Positions 1-8,992 of a stretch of DNA of 64,000 nucleotides are shown here, piece after piece. Location: NCBI RefSeq assembly GCF_009617895.1, contig NZ_BLAW01000001.1:3339001-3403000 (forward strand). Reading direction: 5' to 3'. The notes under the pieces are model-generated. The model was not told the DNA's origin, did no database searches, and saw only the letters and a list, made by a program, of their open reading frames with translations. The DNA comes from Prolixibacter sp. SD074 (GTDB lineage: Bacteria; Bacteroidota; Bacteroidia; Bacteroidales; Prolixibacteraceae). The number at the start of each line of letters is the position of its first letter. Within the stretch, counting starts at the first letter, position 1. The position numbers and the translations under genes were made by a program.

Positions 1-1
1 C

Positions 2-229
2 CGCGCTCCTCAGATTTATACGTTTTCGGCCAACAACAAGAAAATTGGGGTGGTCAACCCGAAGGAAAACCTGATTTACCTGTTTAATAAAGACGGGAGC
101 GTGTACAACGGTTTTCCCATGGCTGGAAACTCCCGGTTCAGTATAGGGTTCTTCACGTCAGGAAGTGAACACTTTAATTTGGTGGTCGGTTCGGCCGACG
201 GATTTCTGTACAACTACTACGTACAATGA
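2..229 (+). CDS. C-terminal end of a beta-propeller-like protein (partial)
   Basis: An open frame enters from the left edge and ends at TGA 227-229, giving the last 75 residues. The fragment reads as short beta strands with repeated turns such as NKDGSVYNGFP and VGSADGFLYNYY, the kind of strand-turn pattern seen in the last blades of WD40/PQQ-like beta-propellers. That fold assignment is inference from sequence texture only. No catalytic motif is visible, and the N-terminal part lies outside the window, so I do not name a family. Confidence 0.6.
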   Translation, partial: RAPQIYTFSANNKKIGVVNPKENLIYLFNKDGSVYNGFPMAGNSRFSIGFFTSGSEHFNLVVGSADGFLYNYYVQ

Positions 230-396
230 ATCCTTAAGTAGGTTTCAAGAGAATTTTTTTCGAATTTCTTCGTTATAAAAATGAGGAGTGTCTTTTTGTG
301 CGCATACCTACAGATTTACACTTTTCGTATGACAGATGATAATAAAGGTAATACAATGGTTAATAGGCTCTTAAGTGAAAATTTAACTTGAAGCAT

Positions 397-2502
397 ATGT
401 TTACGGAAAAGAAATTGTGGTTCCTTTTAATATTATTGGGAACGGCACTTTTGAATTCGTGCAATACCAACGAATTCAATTTTGACAAAATGGCGGGGCC
501 GGTAAACTGGAAGCCTGCGCTTTATCTTCCGCTGGCACACGGTAGTTACACCGTTAAGGACTTTGTGGATAAGATTGACGATCCGGACTCACTGTTGCAG
601 AGCGATTCAAATAATCTGCTGCATATTATTTACACTGAAGATTCTATCTATCAGTTTGATGCGGCCAGCATGGTGAATTTTCCGGCCAATCAAAACATTA
701 ATTCCGATGCAGTAACGGTTGATTCAGTGCAGCTGGCTAATGCTGGCTTTACCAGTGCAGTGACGCTGGATGATTTGACTCATAAGTCAGGTAATCCAGC
801 TCTCCTGGCGCTACGCATTTATGATGGACAAAGCGCTCAGTTCCCTTCAGCAAGTGTATCCAACGCCGGGAGTTATTATCCTACCGGGCTGAATAGTTTT
901 CAGCAGGTTACTTTCCAAAACGGGACACTTTCGTTAACGATGGTCAATAATTATCCGGTCGAGGTTTCAGCGACCTTTAACCTGGTCGATGTAAATAATC
1001 CAACAACTTCATTGCAGTTTGTTTTCAGCAACGTGCCTTCCGGCGGACAGCAGATGCAGTCGGTTTCTCTGTCCAATGTAAGTTTGTCGGATAATCTCCG
1101 TTTCGATTTGACAAGTTTCTCTACCCCGGGTTCATCGACAGCAGTTCCCATCCGGTTAGCTGATGAGCTGGCGCTGAATTTCCAAATTACCAATGCCGTT
1201 ATTTCGCAAGGATCGGTTATGATTCCGGATCAGGATGTTAACAGTACTTCTGGAGAATACACCTTTAATATTGACGGGCTGAACAACCAGCCGGTGAAGG
1301 TATTCAACACCGAAGTAAAATCGGGTGTACTGGCTGTAACAGTTAACAGTACCGTTGGTGCAGCAGGAAGAGTACGGATTGAGTTACCGACAGCGACAAA
1401 AAATGGCCAGCCGGCAGTTTTTAATATTTTAACCGACGGAACACAGACGACCTATTATCAGGAATTTGATCTTTCAGGATACACGGTTGACCTGACGCAA
1501 GGTACCAATCAAAATTACAATGTATTGCCCTACACCAGCACGGTTCATTTATTCAAATCAACCGGATACGTAACCATTAGTCCGAGTGACCAGGTGTCAT
1601 TCTCTGCTGACATGAATAACGTGAAGGTAGGATATATCGAAGGTGATTTAGGGCAGGAATCGATCAATATCGACCCGGGATCATTCAAATTCGACATTGG
1701 CGGCCTTAGTCAGTTAAACGGTGACATTCAGCTTCCCAATCCCAAAATTAGTCTGGAGGTTACCAGTTCCATTGGCGTTCCGGCTATGCTGAATGCTAAT
1801 TTCAAAGGCTACAATACCGATGGGCAAACCGCTGATTTGAATCCTTCACCGATGGATGTCCCACGTCCGACGTCACGTGCCGAAGGAACCCGTATCGATA
1901 CAATAACTTACGACAATAAGAACTCCGATATTGTGAATTTCATTTCTCTCCCACCAGATGATAAAATCGAATATTCCGGCAGTGTCTCTTTCAATCCGAA
2001 TGGATCAGCTGATCCGGCTACGCCGAATTTCATTACCGACCAGTCGAAACTGACTGTTGGGTTGATGGCGGATTTGCCGCTGGAAATTCAGTCGCAGGGA
2101 TTCGACGTTAACGACACACTGGATGTGGATATGGACAATATCGATCACGTCGACAGTGTTACTCTGGTGATGAACATTACCAATGGTATCCCGCTCTATG
2201 CTCAGTTTGAGATGATGTTTATCGATACCCTTTCGGGAACACAATACGGCAACCCGATTCAGTCGGAAACAATTGCTGCAGCTAAAACAGACCCCCAGGG
2301 TAACTATCAGGAGCAAACGATAACACAAACTGAAATTGAGTTGTCGCCCGGCCAAATCGATGATTTGAATCAATCAAACGGAATTGCATTGAAGGTTCAC
2401 CTGGTCAGTCCAAGCCAGGGATTGATACCTGCACGCATTTATTCCGATTCGCCCTTTGATGTGAGCCTGGGAGTAAAAGTAAAAGCGGCCCCAAATAATT
2501 AG
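397..2502 (+). CDS. Large surface lipoprotein, unknown function
   Basis: A 701-residue protein from ATG 397. An in-frame TTG at 388 would add three residues, but ATG 397 gives a standard signal peptide: MFTEKK, a Leu-rich core, then the lipobox LLNSC with the lipidated Cys at residue 22. The mature part is rich in Ser, Thr, Asn, Asp and Val with many short strands and no Cys pairs, consistent with stacked beta-sandwich domains. I recognise no enzyme motif. It is followed after 72 bases by a DUF5723 outer-membrane protein, so the two probably form one envelope unit, with the lipoprotein as a surface or periplasmic partner. The pairing is inference. Confidence 0.85.
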   Translation: MFTEKKLWFLLILLGTALLNSCNTNEFNFDKMAGPVNWKPALYLPLAHGSYTVKDFVDKIDDPDSLLQSDSNNLLHIIYTEDSIYQFDAASMVNFPANQNINSDAVTVDSVQLANAGFTSAVTLDDLTHKSGNPALLALRIYDGQSAQFPSASVSNAGSYYPTGLNSFQQVTFQNGTLSLTMVNNYPVEVSATFNLVDVNNPTTSLQFVFSNVPSGGQQMQSVSLSNVSLSDNLRFDLTSFSTPGSSTAVPIRLADELALNFQITNAVISQGSVMIPDQDVNSTSGEYTFNIDGLNNQPVKVFNTEVKSGVLAVTVNSTVGAAGRVRIELPTATKNGQPAVFNILTDGTQTTYYQEFDLSGYTVDLTQGTNQNYNVLPYTSTVHLFKSTGYVTISPSDQVSFSADMNNVKVGYIEGDLGQESINIDPGSFKFDIGGLSQLNGDIQLPNPKISLEVTSSIGVPAMLNANFKGYNTDGQTADLNPSPMDVPRPTSRAEGTRIDTITYDNKNSDIVNFISLPPDDKIEYSGSVSFNPNGSADPATPNFITDQSKLTVGLMADLPLEIQSQGFDVNDTLDVDMDNIDHVDSVTLVMNITNGIPLYAQFEMMFIDTLSGTQYGNPIQSETIAAAKTDPQGNYQEQTITQTEIELSPGQIDDLNQSNGIALKVHLVSPSQGLIPARIYSDSPFDVSLGVKVKAAPNN

Positions 2503-2574
2503 GTGTCCCGGTTCAACTTCCGGGAAAAGAAGAAAGTGATGTTGTTTGATTCTGTAAGTAACAACTGAGAAAAA

Positions 2575-3990
2575 ATGAAGTATCTGAAAAGCAATATAAG
2601 ATTCCTGGTGTTGCTGTCCGTGTTCGGATTGGTGGCGGGAAATATCCATGCTCAGCCGAATACGATGTATTACATGAAGAATATTTCGCAGACATGGGAA
2701 ATGAACCCGGCCAATACCGGAATTGAGAGTGGCTGGCATTTTAGCATGCCTGGCTTCTCCGGTGCCGACCTGAAGATGAACACCAACGGGTGGAAATACT
2801 CCGATTTGATCCATCAGGGAACCGGGCAGTATGCCGACTCGCTAATTGTCGACCTGGACAAGTTCTACAACAAGCTGGATGACTCCAACATCATGTTCGA
2901 GAAAACCAACTATTCGTTCTTCACGCTTGGTTTCCGAACAGGGAGGCACGTATTCAACGTGGCTGTCACCGAAAAGGAATTTGCCAACACCTTCTTTGGC
3001 AATAACCTGGTGGCCTTGGTGAAAAACGGAAATGCCCCTTACCTCGGATCATCTTTCAACACGGGGACCTTTGGATTGAATGGAATCCACTACCGTGAAC
3101 TGGCGCTGGGATATGCCTACGATTTGAACAAGAAAGTAACCCTTGGCATGACCGCCAAAATTCTGTTCGGAATGGGCGCGGCGCAAAGCAAGGACATCAA
3201 CATGTCGGTGCAGGCCCCGGGCGACGCTTCGTATGTGAATGTGGAAGGCGCCGGCCAGTTGAATGTTTCCGGACCGTTTTCATTCTATACCAGTCCCGAT
3301 GGCTTGGTCGATTCGGTCGACACGCATTTCGACGGAAGTTACCTGACCAACGCGGGCAACATGGGAATGGCCATCGACCTCGGCGCTGTATTCAAGCCAA
3401 GCGAAGATGTGACCCTTTCGGCCAGCATCATCGACCTGGGAAGTATCAGCTGGAAAACCGATGTCACCAACCTGGCACTGAACGGACAGTTTAACTATCA
3501 GGGGGTGAATATTGACAATTCATTGAATAAAAACGATCCCAACTACAAGTCGCCGGGCGATGCATTCAGCGATTTGGGCGATTCCATCAAACACGCGTTC
3601 AGCATCGATAATACCAACAACAAGTTCCATACAGCAATTCCCGTAAAGGTTTATATTGGCGGTAGTTACCAGGTAAACCCGAATATCGAAGTAGGAGGTT
3701 TGGCACGCGCCCGCATTTACAACAGCCAGGCGAGCCTGTCGTTGACGGCTTCCGGAAACGCCTATTGGGGGAACTTCTTTAATGTGTCGGCCAGTTATTC
3801 CATTATCGAAGGTTCGTATGCAAATTTAGGTTTGGGGTTTGGATTAAGGGGCGGACCGGTACAATTCTACATGGTAACCGATAATGTGCTAACGGCGGTC
3901 AATCCGGCCGATGCCTCCAGTTTAAACCTGGGTTTCGGGCTCAACTTTTTAATCGGCTACAATAAAGAGAAGCATCGCGGGCCGATTTAA
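2575..3990 (+). CDS. DUF5723 family outer-membrane beta-barrel protein
   Basis: A 471-residue protein with a Sec signal peptide (residues 1 to about 26, cleaved near IHAQP). The mature part opens with NTMYYMKNISQTWEMNPA, the region typical of DUF5723 proteins of Bacteroidota, where an outer-membrane protein resembling the PorP/SprF and FadL-like barrels begins with a stretch describing 'NPA' and 'P' motifs. Alternating polar/apolar strands with Gly and aromatic residues run to the end, and the C-terminus has NLGFGLNFLIGYNKE as closing strands. The barrel is inferred from this pattern. It probably works with the lipoprotein encoded just upstream. The transported or anchored partner is unknown. 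Confidence 0.8.
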   Translation: MKYLKSNIRFLVLLSVFGLVAGNIHAQPNTMYYMKNISQTWEMNPANTGIESGWHFSMPGFSGADLKMNTNGWKYSDLIHQGTGQYADSLIVDLDKFYNKLDDSNIMFEKTNYSFFTLGFRTGRHVFNVAVTEKEFANTFFGNNLVALVKNGNAPYLGSSFNTGTFGLNGIHYRELALGYAYDLNKKVTLGMTAKILFGMGAAQSKDINMSVQAPGDASYVNVEGAGQLNVSGPFSFYTSPDGLVDSVDTHFDGSYLTNAGNMGMAIDLGAVFKPSEDVTLSASIIDLGSISWKTDVTNLALNGQFNYQGVNIDNSLNKNDPNYKSPGDAFSDLGDSIKHAFSIDNTNNKFHTAIPVKVYIGGSYQVNPNIEVGGLARARIYNSQASLSLTASGNAYWGNFFNVSASYSIIEGSYANLGLGFGLRGGPVQFYMVTDNVLTAVNPADASSLNLGFGLNFLIGYNKEKHRGPI

Positions 3991-4022
3991 CAGAAGCTCC
4001 ACATAAGTTGATTCTATCAACA

Positions 4023-4066
4023 GGCAAAGGTCGAAAATAATTTATATTTTTGACCTTTGCTTTTTA
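4023..4066 (+). terminator. Rho-independent terminator after the DUF5723 gene
   Basis: The arms GCAAAGGTC and GACCTTTGC enclose an AT-rich inner stem and are followed directly by TTTTT. It ends the lipoprotein/DUF5723 unit, 30 bases after the stop codon. Confidence 0.75.
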
Positions 4067-4079
4067 ATGAGGGAGTTAT

Positions 4080-4367
4080 ATGCAACTATTTGTACTGTTA
4101 TATTTTGTTGGTTTCCTGAAAACACTATTCATCATCCTGGCCGTTTACTACGGCATTCGGTTTTTGATGCGATGGCTGGCGCCGAAGGTGGTCGACAAGG
4201 CAGCACAAAAATTGTATAACGATATGAAGCAGAAGTCGGGCAGGACCGGAAAAGAGGAGAAGAAAGAAGGTGAAGTAACCATTGAACATTCTGAACGGCA
4301 CGAAAAGAAATACAACCGTTCCGATGGTGAATACATCGACTTCGAAGAGGTGGACAAAGACGATTGA
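4080..4367 (+). CDS. DUF4834 family small membrane protein
   Basis: A 95-residue protein. Residues 5-30 form one hydrophobic membrane segment, followed by a basic stretch (RFLMRWLAPKVVDKAAQ) and a highly charged Lys/Glu/Asp-rich tail ending in DFEEVDKDD. This arrangement matches the DUF4834 family of Bacteroidota, whose function is unknown. The tail would lie in the cytoplasm if the basic residues after the helix follow the positive-inside rule. It lies 66 bases upstream of glyS and may be cotranscribed with it. Confidence 0.75.
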   Translation: MQLFVLLYFVGFLKTLFIILAVYYGIRFLMRWLAPKVVDKAAQKLYNDMKQKSGRTGKEEKKEGEVTIEHSERHEKKYNRSDGEYIDFEEVDKDD

Positions 4368-4433
4368 TTCTCATCCCAAAAATATTCCCCCAAAACATCA
4401 GGAAACGTTTACTGAAAATTTAAATCATAATTT

Positions 4434-5987
4434 ATGGCTCAGGAAGATTTGTTTAAGAAGCTAATCGCCCACTGTAAAGAATACGGGTTTGTATTCCCGT
4501 CGAGTGAAATCTACGACGGCCTGGCGGCTGTTTACGATTACGGACAGTATGGTGTTGAATTGAAGAACAACATCAAGAAATACTGGTGGGATTCCATGGT
4601 ATTGCTTCACGAAAATGTAGTGGGGCTCGATTCTGCTATTTTCATGCACCCCACAACATGGAAAGCTTCCGGCCATGTCGACGCGTTCAACGACCCGTTG
4701 ATTGACAACAAAGACTCCAAGAAACGCTACCGTGCCGACGTGCTGATTGAAGATCAGTTGGCCAGGTACGAAGCGAAAATTGATAAAGAGATTGAAAAGG
4801 CGAAGAAGAAATTTGGCGACAGTTTCGATGAGGCCAAATTCCGCGAAACCAACCCGCGTGTATTAGCGAATCTGGATAAATGGAAGGAACTGCACGGGCG
4901 TTTCAGCAAGGCCATGAACGATATGGATTTGGCAGAGCTGAAGCAGATTATCATCGATTATAAAATTGTTTGCCCCATTTCCGGTACTGCCAACTGGACC
5001 GATGTCCGTCAGTTTAACCTGATGTTTTCTACCGAGATGGGCTCAATGGCTGATGGCGCGTCCAAAATTTATTTACGCCCCGAAACGGCGCAGGGTATTT
5101 TTGTGAATTACCTGAACGTGCAAAAAACCGGTCGCATGAAGGTCCCTTTCGGGATTGCGCAGATTGGTAAAGCGTTCCGTAACGAGATTGTGGCCCGCCA
5201 GTTCATCTTCCGCATGCGCGAATTCGAGCAGATGGAGATGCAGTACTTCGTGCGCCCCGGCAGCGAAATGGAGTGGTTCGAAAAATGGAAGGCTACCCGT
5301 ATGGCCTGGCACAAAGCCCTGGGCTTCGACGAAAACAATTATCGTTTTCACGAGCACGAAAAACTGGCCCACTATGCCAACGCGGCAGTGGATGTCGAGT
5401 ACAAATTCCCCTTTGGTTTCAAGGAAGTGGAGGGAATCCATTCCCGGACCAATTTCGACCTCAGCAAGCACCAGGAATTTTCGGGTAAAAAAATTCAGTA
5501 CTACGATCCCGAAATCAACGAATCATACGTTCCTTATGTAATTGAAACGTCCATTGGTGTCGATCGCATGTTCCTTCAGATCATTTCAGCAGCCTATAGC
5601 GAGGAAGAAATTGAAGGAGCGAATGGCAAGAAGGATACCCGCGTAGTGATGAAATTTCCGCCTGCTTTGGCTCCGGTCAAACTTGCCGTAATGCCGCTGG
5701 TTAAAAAAGATGGCCTGCCCGAAAAAGCCCGCGCCATCATCGATACACTGAAGTTTGAATTTAATTGCCAGTACGACGAAAAAGACTCTATCGGGAAACG
5801 GTATCGCCGCCAGGACGCCATTGGAACGCCATTCTGTATCACGGTCGATCACCAGACCGTTGAAGACAATACGGTTACTGTTCGCTACCGTGATACCATG
5901 GCACAGGAACGAGTGGCGATTAGCGATTTACAAAACATCATTCACGATCAGGTAAGCTACAAAAACCTTTTCGAGAAAATAGGCTAA
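4434..5987 (+). CDS. glyS: Glycyl-tRNA synthetase, homodimeric type
   Basis: A 517-residue class II aminoacyl-tRNA synthetase that charges tRNA-Gly in the cytoplasm. The N-terminus (LIAHCKEYGFVFPSSEIY, then YDYGQYGVELKNN) is typical of the alpha2, eukaryote/archaea-like GlyRS also used by Bacteroidota. Motif 2 is seen in AFRNEI...FRMREFEQMEMQ, and motif 3 in ETSIGVDRMFLQ. The C-terminal anticodon-binding domain starts near residue 410 (PPALAPVKLAVMPL). Length fits this type and no separate beta subunit is expected. The start at ATG 4434 matches family N-termini. Confidence 0.97.
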   Translation: MAQEDLFKKLIAHCKEYGFVFPSSEIYDGLAAVYDYGQYGVELKNNIKKYWWDSMVLLHENVVGLDSAIFMHPTTWKASGHVDAFNDPLIDNKDSKKRYRADVLIEDQLARYEAKIDKEIEKAKKKFGDSFDEAKFRETNPRVLANLDKWKELHGRFSKAMNDMDLAELKQIIIDYKIVCPISGTANWTDVRQFNLMFSTEMGSMADGASKIYLRPETAQGIFVNYLNVQKTGRMKVPFGIAQIGKAFRNEIVARQFIFRMREFEQMEMQYFVRPGSEMEWFEKWKATRMAWHKALGFDENNYRFHEHEKLAHYANAAVDVEYKFPFGFKEVEGIHSRTNFDLSKHQEFSGKKIQYYDPEINESYVPYVIETSIGVDRMFLQIISAAYSEEEIEGANGKKDTRVVMKFPPALAPVKLAVMPLVKKDGLPEKARAIIDTLKFEFNCQYDEKDSIGKRYRRQDAIGTPFCITVDHQTVEDNTVTVRYRDTMAQERVAISDLQNIIHDQVSYKNLFEKIG

Positions 5988-6001
5988 GCTGTTACCGGCC
6001 T

Positions 6002-6206
6002 TTTTCCTAAATAGAAAATTACCGGGCGAAAATGTTTGGGTGTTTTCCTAAATAGAAAATTGCTGAGCGAAAATGTTTGGGCGTTTTCCTAAATAGAAAA
6101 TTGCTGAGCGAAAATGTTTGGGCGTTTTCCTAAATAGAAAATTGCCGGGCGAAAATGTTTGGGCGTTTTCCTAAATAGAAAATTGCCGGGCGAATGTGTT
6201 TGAGCA
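6002..6206. repeat. 41-bp tandem repeat, five copies
   Basis: Five head-to-tail copies start at 6002, 6043, 6084, 6125 and 6166, each opening with TTTTCCTAAATAGAAAATT and continuing with a GC-rich middle and AAATGTTTGGGCG. A sixth decayed start lies at 6207. Copies differ at only a few bases (CCGGGCG versus CTGAGCG). The block fills most of the 343-base gap between glyS and the polysaccharide locus, and the TTTTCC...GGAAAA-like content is not an obvious terminator. There are no variable spacers, so it is not a CRISPR. Confidence 0.9.
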
Positions 6207-6286
6207 TTTTTCCACATAGGACAGACAGGTGATGAAGCTCCGGTTGATTAGCCGGATATTCTTCCTTCATGATTTAGATTTTAATG

Positions 6287-6294
6287 TAAATTTG
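6287..6294 (+). promoter_or_regulatory. Candidate -7 box (TAAATTTG) of the polysaccharide locus
   Basis: TAAATTTG matches the Bacteroidota -7 consensus TAnnTTTG and lies 36 bases before the first gene of the locus. No convincing TTG-type -33 box is seen at the expected spacing, so the call rests on one element. Confidence 0.4.
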
Positions 6295-6330
6295 GGGTGC
6301 TCGTAACGAACAACCCGGTAAAAACAAGAT

Positions 6331-7623
6331 ATGATAGCATCGAAGCTGGAAAAAAAAGAGACATCGCTGGCTGTTGTCGGCCTGGGCTACGTGGGACTGC
6401 CGCTGGCTTTGGCTTTCGCCGGAAAAATTAAGGTAATTGGCTTTGATATTGACGAGCAGCGATTAAAGCTGCTGAACAATAATATTGATCCTTCCGGGGA
6501 GCTGGAAAGTGAAGCGTTCGATGGTTGCGATATCCAGTTTACCAGCGACAAATCGGTGCTTGAAAATGCTTCATTCTATGTTGTCACTGTACCTACTCCG
6601 GTTGATCAGTACAAAATTCCCGATTTGAGTCCGTTGAAAAGTGCAACAGAAACCGTTGCTTCCGCACTGAAAAAAGGAAATTACGTGGTATATGAATCGA
6701 CGGTTTACCCGGGAACGACAGAAGAGGTCTGCCTTCCGATTTTGGAAAAAGGCTCCGGTTTGAAGGCTGACGCCGATTTTTCATACGGCTATTCGCCGGA
6801 ACGAATTAATCCGGGTGACAAAGTACACACGGTGGAAGAAACCATCAAGATTGTTTCGGGGAACAACCAACAGGCGCTCGATGAGATTGCCAAAGTATAC
6901 GAAATGGTGGTTCGTCCGGGGGTTCACCGGGCGCCGCAGATAAAAGTAGCCGAAGCTGCCAAGGTTTTCGAAAATACACAGCGCGACATCAACATCGGGT
7001 TGGTGAACGAGTTGTCGAAAATCATGGATTTGATGAACGTCAACACATACGACGTGCTGGAAGCAGCGGGCACCAAATGGAACTTCCTGAAGTTTTATCC
7101 GGGTTTGGTTGGTGGCCATTGCATCGGTGTTGATCCGTATTACCTGACACACAAAGCCCGTTCGCTCGGTTTTCATCCCATGATGATGGACAGCGGCCGC
7201 ATCATCAACGATTCGATGAGTTCGCATGTGGCGATGAATACGGTAAAAATGCTGATTCAGGCCGGCCACGAGGTGAAAGGCGCCCGGGCGCTGGTATTCG
7301 GAATTACCTTCAAAGAAGATGTGAGTGACTTCCGGAATTCGAAAGTAGCAGAGGTGGTTCACCACCTGCAGGATTTCGGTGTGGAGGTGGACGTGTTGGA
7401 TCCGCTGGCGGATCCCGCCCACCTGGAAGAGGAATGCCGGATCCGCCTGGCCGAACAACCGGAAGGAAGATACCAGGCAATCATTTTGGCCGTATCGCAT
7501 CGCGATTATATCAATCTAAGTCAGGAGTATTTTGATTCGCTGGCAACCGAACGGCCCGTATTTATCGATATTCGTGGGATTTATCGCCGGAAGATAACCG
7601 GATTTAAATACTGGAGCCTTTAA
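6331..7623 (+). CDS. Nucleotide sugar dehydrogenase, UDP-GlcNAc/GalNAc 6-dehydrogenase type
   Basis: A 430-residue member of the UDP-glucose/GDP-mannose dehydrogenase superfamily. It oxidises C6 of a UDP-N-acetylhexosamine to the uronate in two NAD+-dependent steps. The Rossmann motif VVGLGYVGLPLA is near residue 15. The catalytic cysteine is C264 in GGHCIGVDPYYL, a sequence characteristic of the TviB/WbpO/WbpA subgroup rather than UDP-glucose dehydrogenases. The C-terminal UDP-binding domain contains GITFKEDVSDFRNSK. As first gene of the locus, it would supply UDP-GlcNAcA to the 3-dehydrogenase, aminotransferase, acetyltransferase and epimerase encoded downstream. GlcNAc rather than GalNAc as substrate is inferred from those partners. 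Confidence 0.9.
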   Translation: MIASKLEKKETSLAVVGLGYVGLPLALAFAGKIKVIGFDIDEQRLKLLNNNIDPSGELESEAFDGCDIQFTSDKSVLENASFYVVTVPTPVDQYKIPDLSPLKSATETVASALKKGNYVVYESTVYPGTTEEVCLPILEKGSGLKADADFSYGYSPERINPGDKVHTVEETIKIVSGNNQQALDEIAKVYEMVVRPGVHRAPQIKVAEAAKVFENTQRDINIGLVNELSKIMDLMNVNTYDVLEAAGTKWNFLKFYPGLVGGHCIGVDPYYLTHKARSLGFHPMMMDSGRIINDSMSSHVAMNTVKMLIQAGHEVKGARALVFGITFKEDVSDFRNSKVAEVVHHLQDFGVEVDVLDPLADPAHLEEECRIRLAEQPEGRYQAIILAVSHRDYINLSQEYFDSLATERPVFIDIRGIYRRKITGFKYWSL

Positions 7624-7690
7624 TTTTAGGCCCTTAACGAAATTCCGAAACCGTTCCCCCTTCGTTTCGGAAATTGATCAGGAATTTGGA

Positions 7691-8992
7691 ATGAAAAAAA
7701 GGGTTTTAATCATTACCTATTACTGGCCGCCCAGCGGAGGGGCCGGAGTTCAGCGTTGGCTCAAATTTTCGAAATACCTGCCCGGTTTTGATTGGGAGCC
7801 GGTGATTTATACCCCGGAAAATCCGGAAGTGCCGGTTGATGATCCCAGTTTGCTGGAAGATGTGCGCCCGGGCCTGGCGGTTATCAAACAGCCTATCGTT
7901 GAGCCGTATTCGGCTTACAAGAAATTCATTGGTCAGAAAAAAGGTGAGCGCGTGAATGCCGCTTTTCTGTCTGAAAATCAAAAGCCCGGGTTAAAAGAGA
8001 AGCTCTCTGTATGGATTCGCGGCAATTTTTTTATTCCCGACTCCCGTCGGTTTTGGATCCGTCCATCAATTCGTTTTCTAAAAAAATACCTGGAAGAACA
8101 TCCGGTGGACGCAATTGTTTCAACCGGCCCGCCGCACAGCATGCACCTCATTGCCCTGGCGCTGAAAAAGAAATTAAACATTCCGTGGCTGGCTGATTTT
8201 CGCGATCCGTGGACCAATATCGATTTTTATCCCGACCTGAACCTTACTCCGATGGCGGACGCCAAACACCGGAAACTGGAGCGGAAAGTCATCACTTCGT
8301 GTGATGAGATGGTGGTGGTGAGCCGGCAGATGAAAACCGAATTCGAAGCGCTGGGCGGAAAAAATATTCACGTCATCACCAACGGGTTCGATGACGCGGA
8401 TGTAAGTGGAGAGGTTCCCGAAACCGATGAGAAATTCAGTATTATTCATGCAGGTTCGTTGCCACCCAACCGGAATCCGCGGATTTTGTGGAAGGGGTTA
8501 CAGGAACTGGTGGCTGCCACGCCGGAGCTGGCCGGCTCACTGCAAATTAAACTGGTGGGCAAGGTCGATGTTTCGGTGCTCGAAGATATCCGGGACCATC
8601 AGCTGGAGCCTTACCTCGAGCTCGTCGAATACGTTCCGCACGATGCGGTCATGAAAATGCTGCAGCAGGCGCAGGTTCTGCTGCTGGCTATCAATCAAAC
8701 GCCCAATGCCAAAGGTATCCTTACCGGGAAATTCTTCGAATACCTGGCAGCATGCCGTCCGGTGCTGGCTATTGGACCGACAGATGGCGATGTAGCCAAT
8801 ATTTTGAATACTGTTCAGGCCGGTTTGATTTCGGACTTTACCGATGAAGAAGGGCTGAAGAAAAATATTTTGACGTTTTTCAACCGTTTCCGGAAAGGAA
8901 AACTCTCGGTTAGCTCGGAAGGCATTCATCAGTATTCACGGGAAAATTTGACATCCACATTAGCAGGACATCTCAATAAAATAACCTCATGA
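7691..8992 (+). CDS. Glycosyltransferase family 4-like protein
   Basis: A 433-residue GT-B fold protein. The N-terminal acceptor domain has the glycine-rich opening YYWPPSGGAGVQRW typical of Bacteroidota GT4-like enzymes. The C-terminal donor domain holds HAGSLPPNRNP, then KLVGKV, VEYVPHDAVM and the conserved GKFFEYLAACRPVLAIG, in which the E of FEYLA is the nucleotide-sugar contact residue. It probably adds one sugar of the repeat unit on the cytoplasmic face. The donor cannot be read from sequence. Its stop codon overlaps the next start by four bases (ATGA), so translation of the two is coupled. Confidence 0.88.
   Translation: MKKRVLIITYYWPPSGGAGVQRWLKFSKYLPGFDWEPVIYTPENPEVPVDDPSLLEDVRPGLAVIKQPIVEPYSAYKKFIGQKKGERVNAAFLSENQKPGLKEKLSVWIRGNFFIPDSRRFWIRPSIRFLKKYLEEHPVDAIVSTGPPHSMHLIALALKKKLNIPWLADFRDPWTNIDFYPDLNLTPMADAKHRKLERKVITSCDEMVVVSRQMKTEFEALGGKNIHVITNGFDDADVSGEVPETDEKFSIIHAGSLPPNRNPRILWKGLQELVAATPELAGSLQIKLVGKVDVSVLEDIRDHQLEPYLELVEYVPHDAVMKMLQQAQVLLLAINQTPNAKGILTGKFFEYLAACRPVLAIGPTDGDVANILNTVQAGLISDFTDEEGLKKNILTFFNRFRKGKLSVSSEGIHQYSRENLTSTLAGHLNKITS

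Noticed and set aside
6002-6206. CRISPR array
   Set aside because: The 41-bp units are contiguous with no unique spacers, and no cas gene is near.
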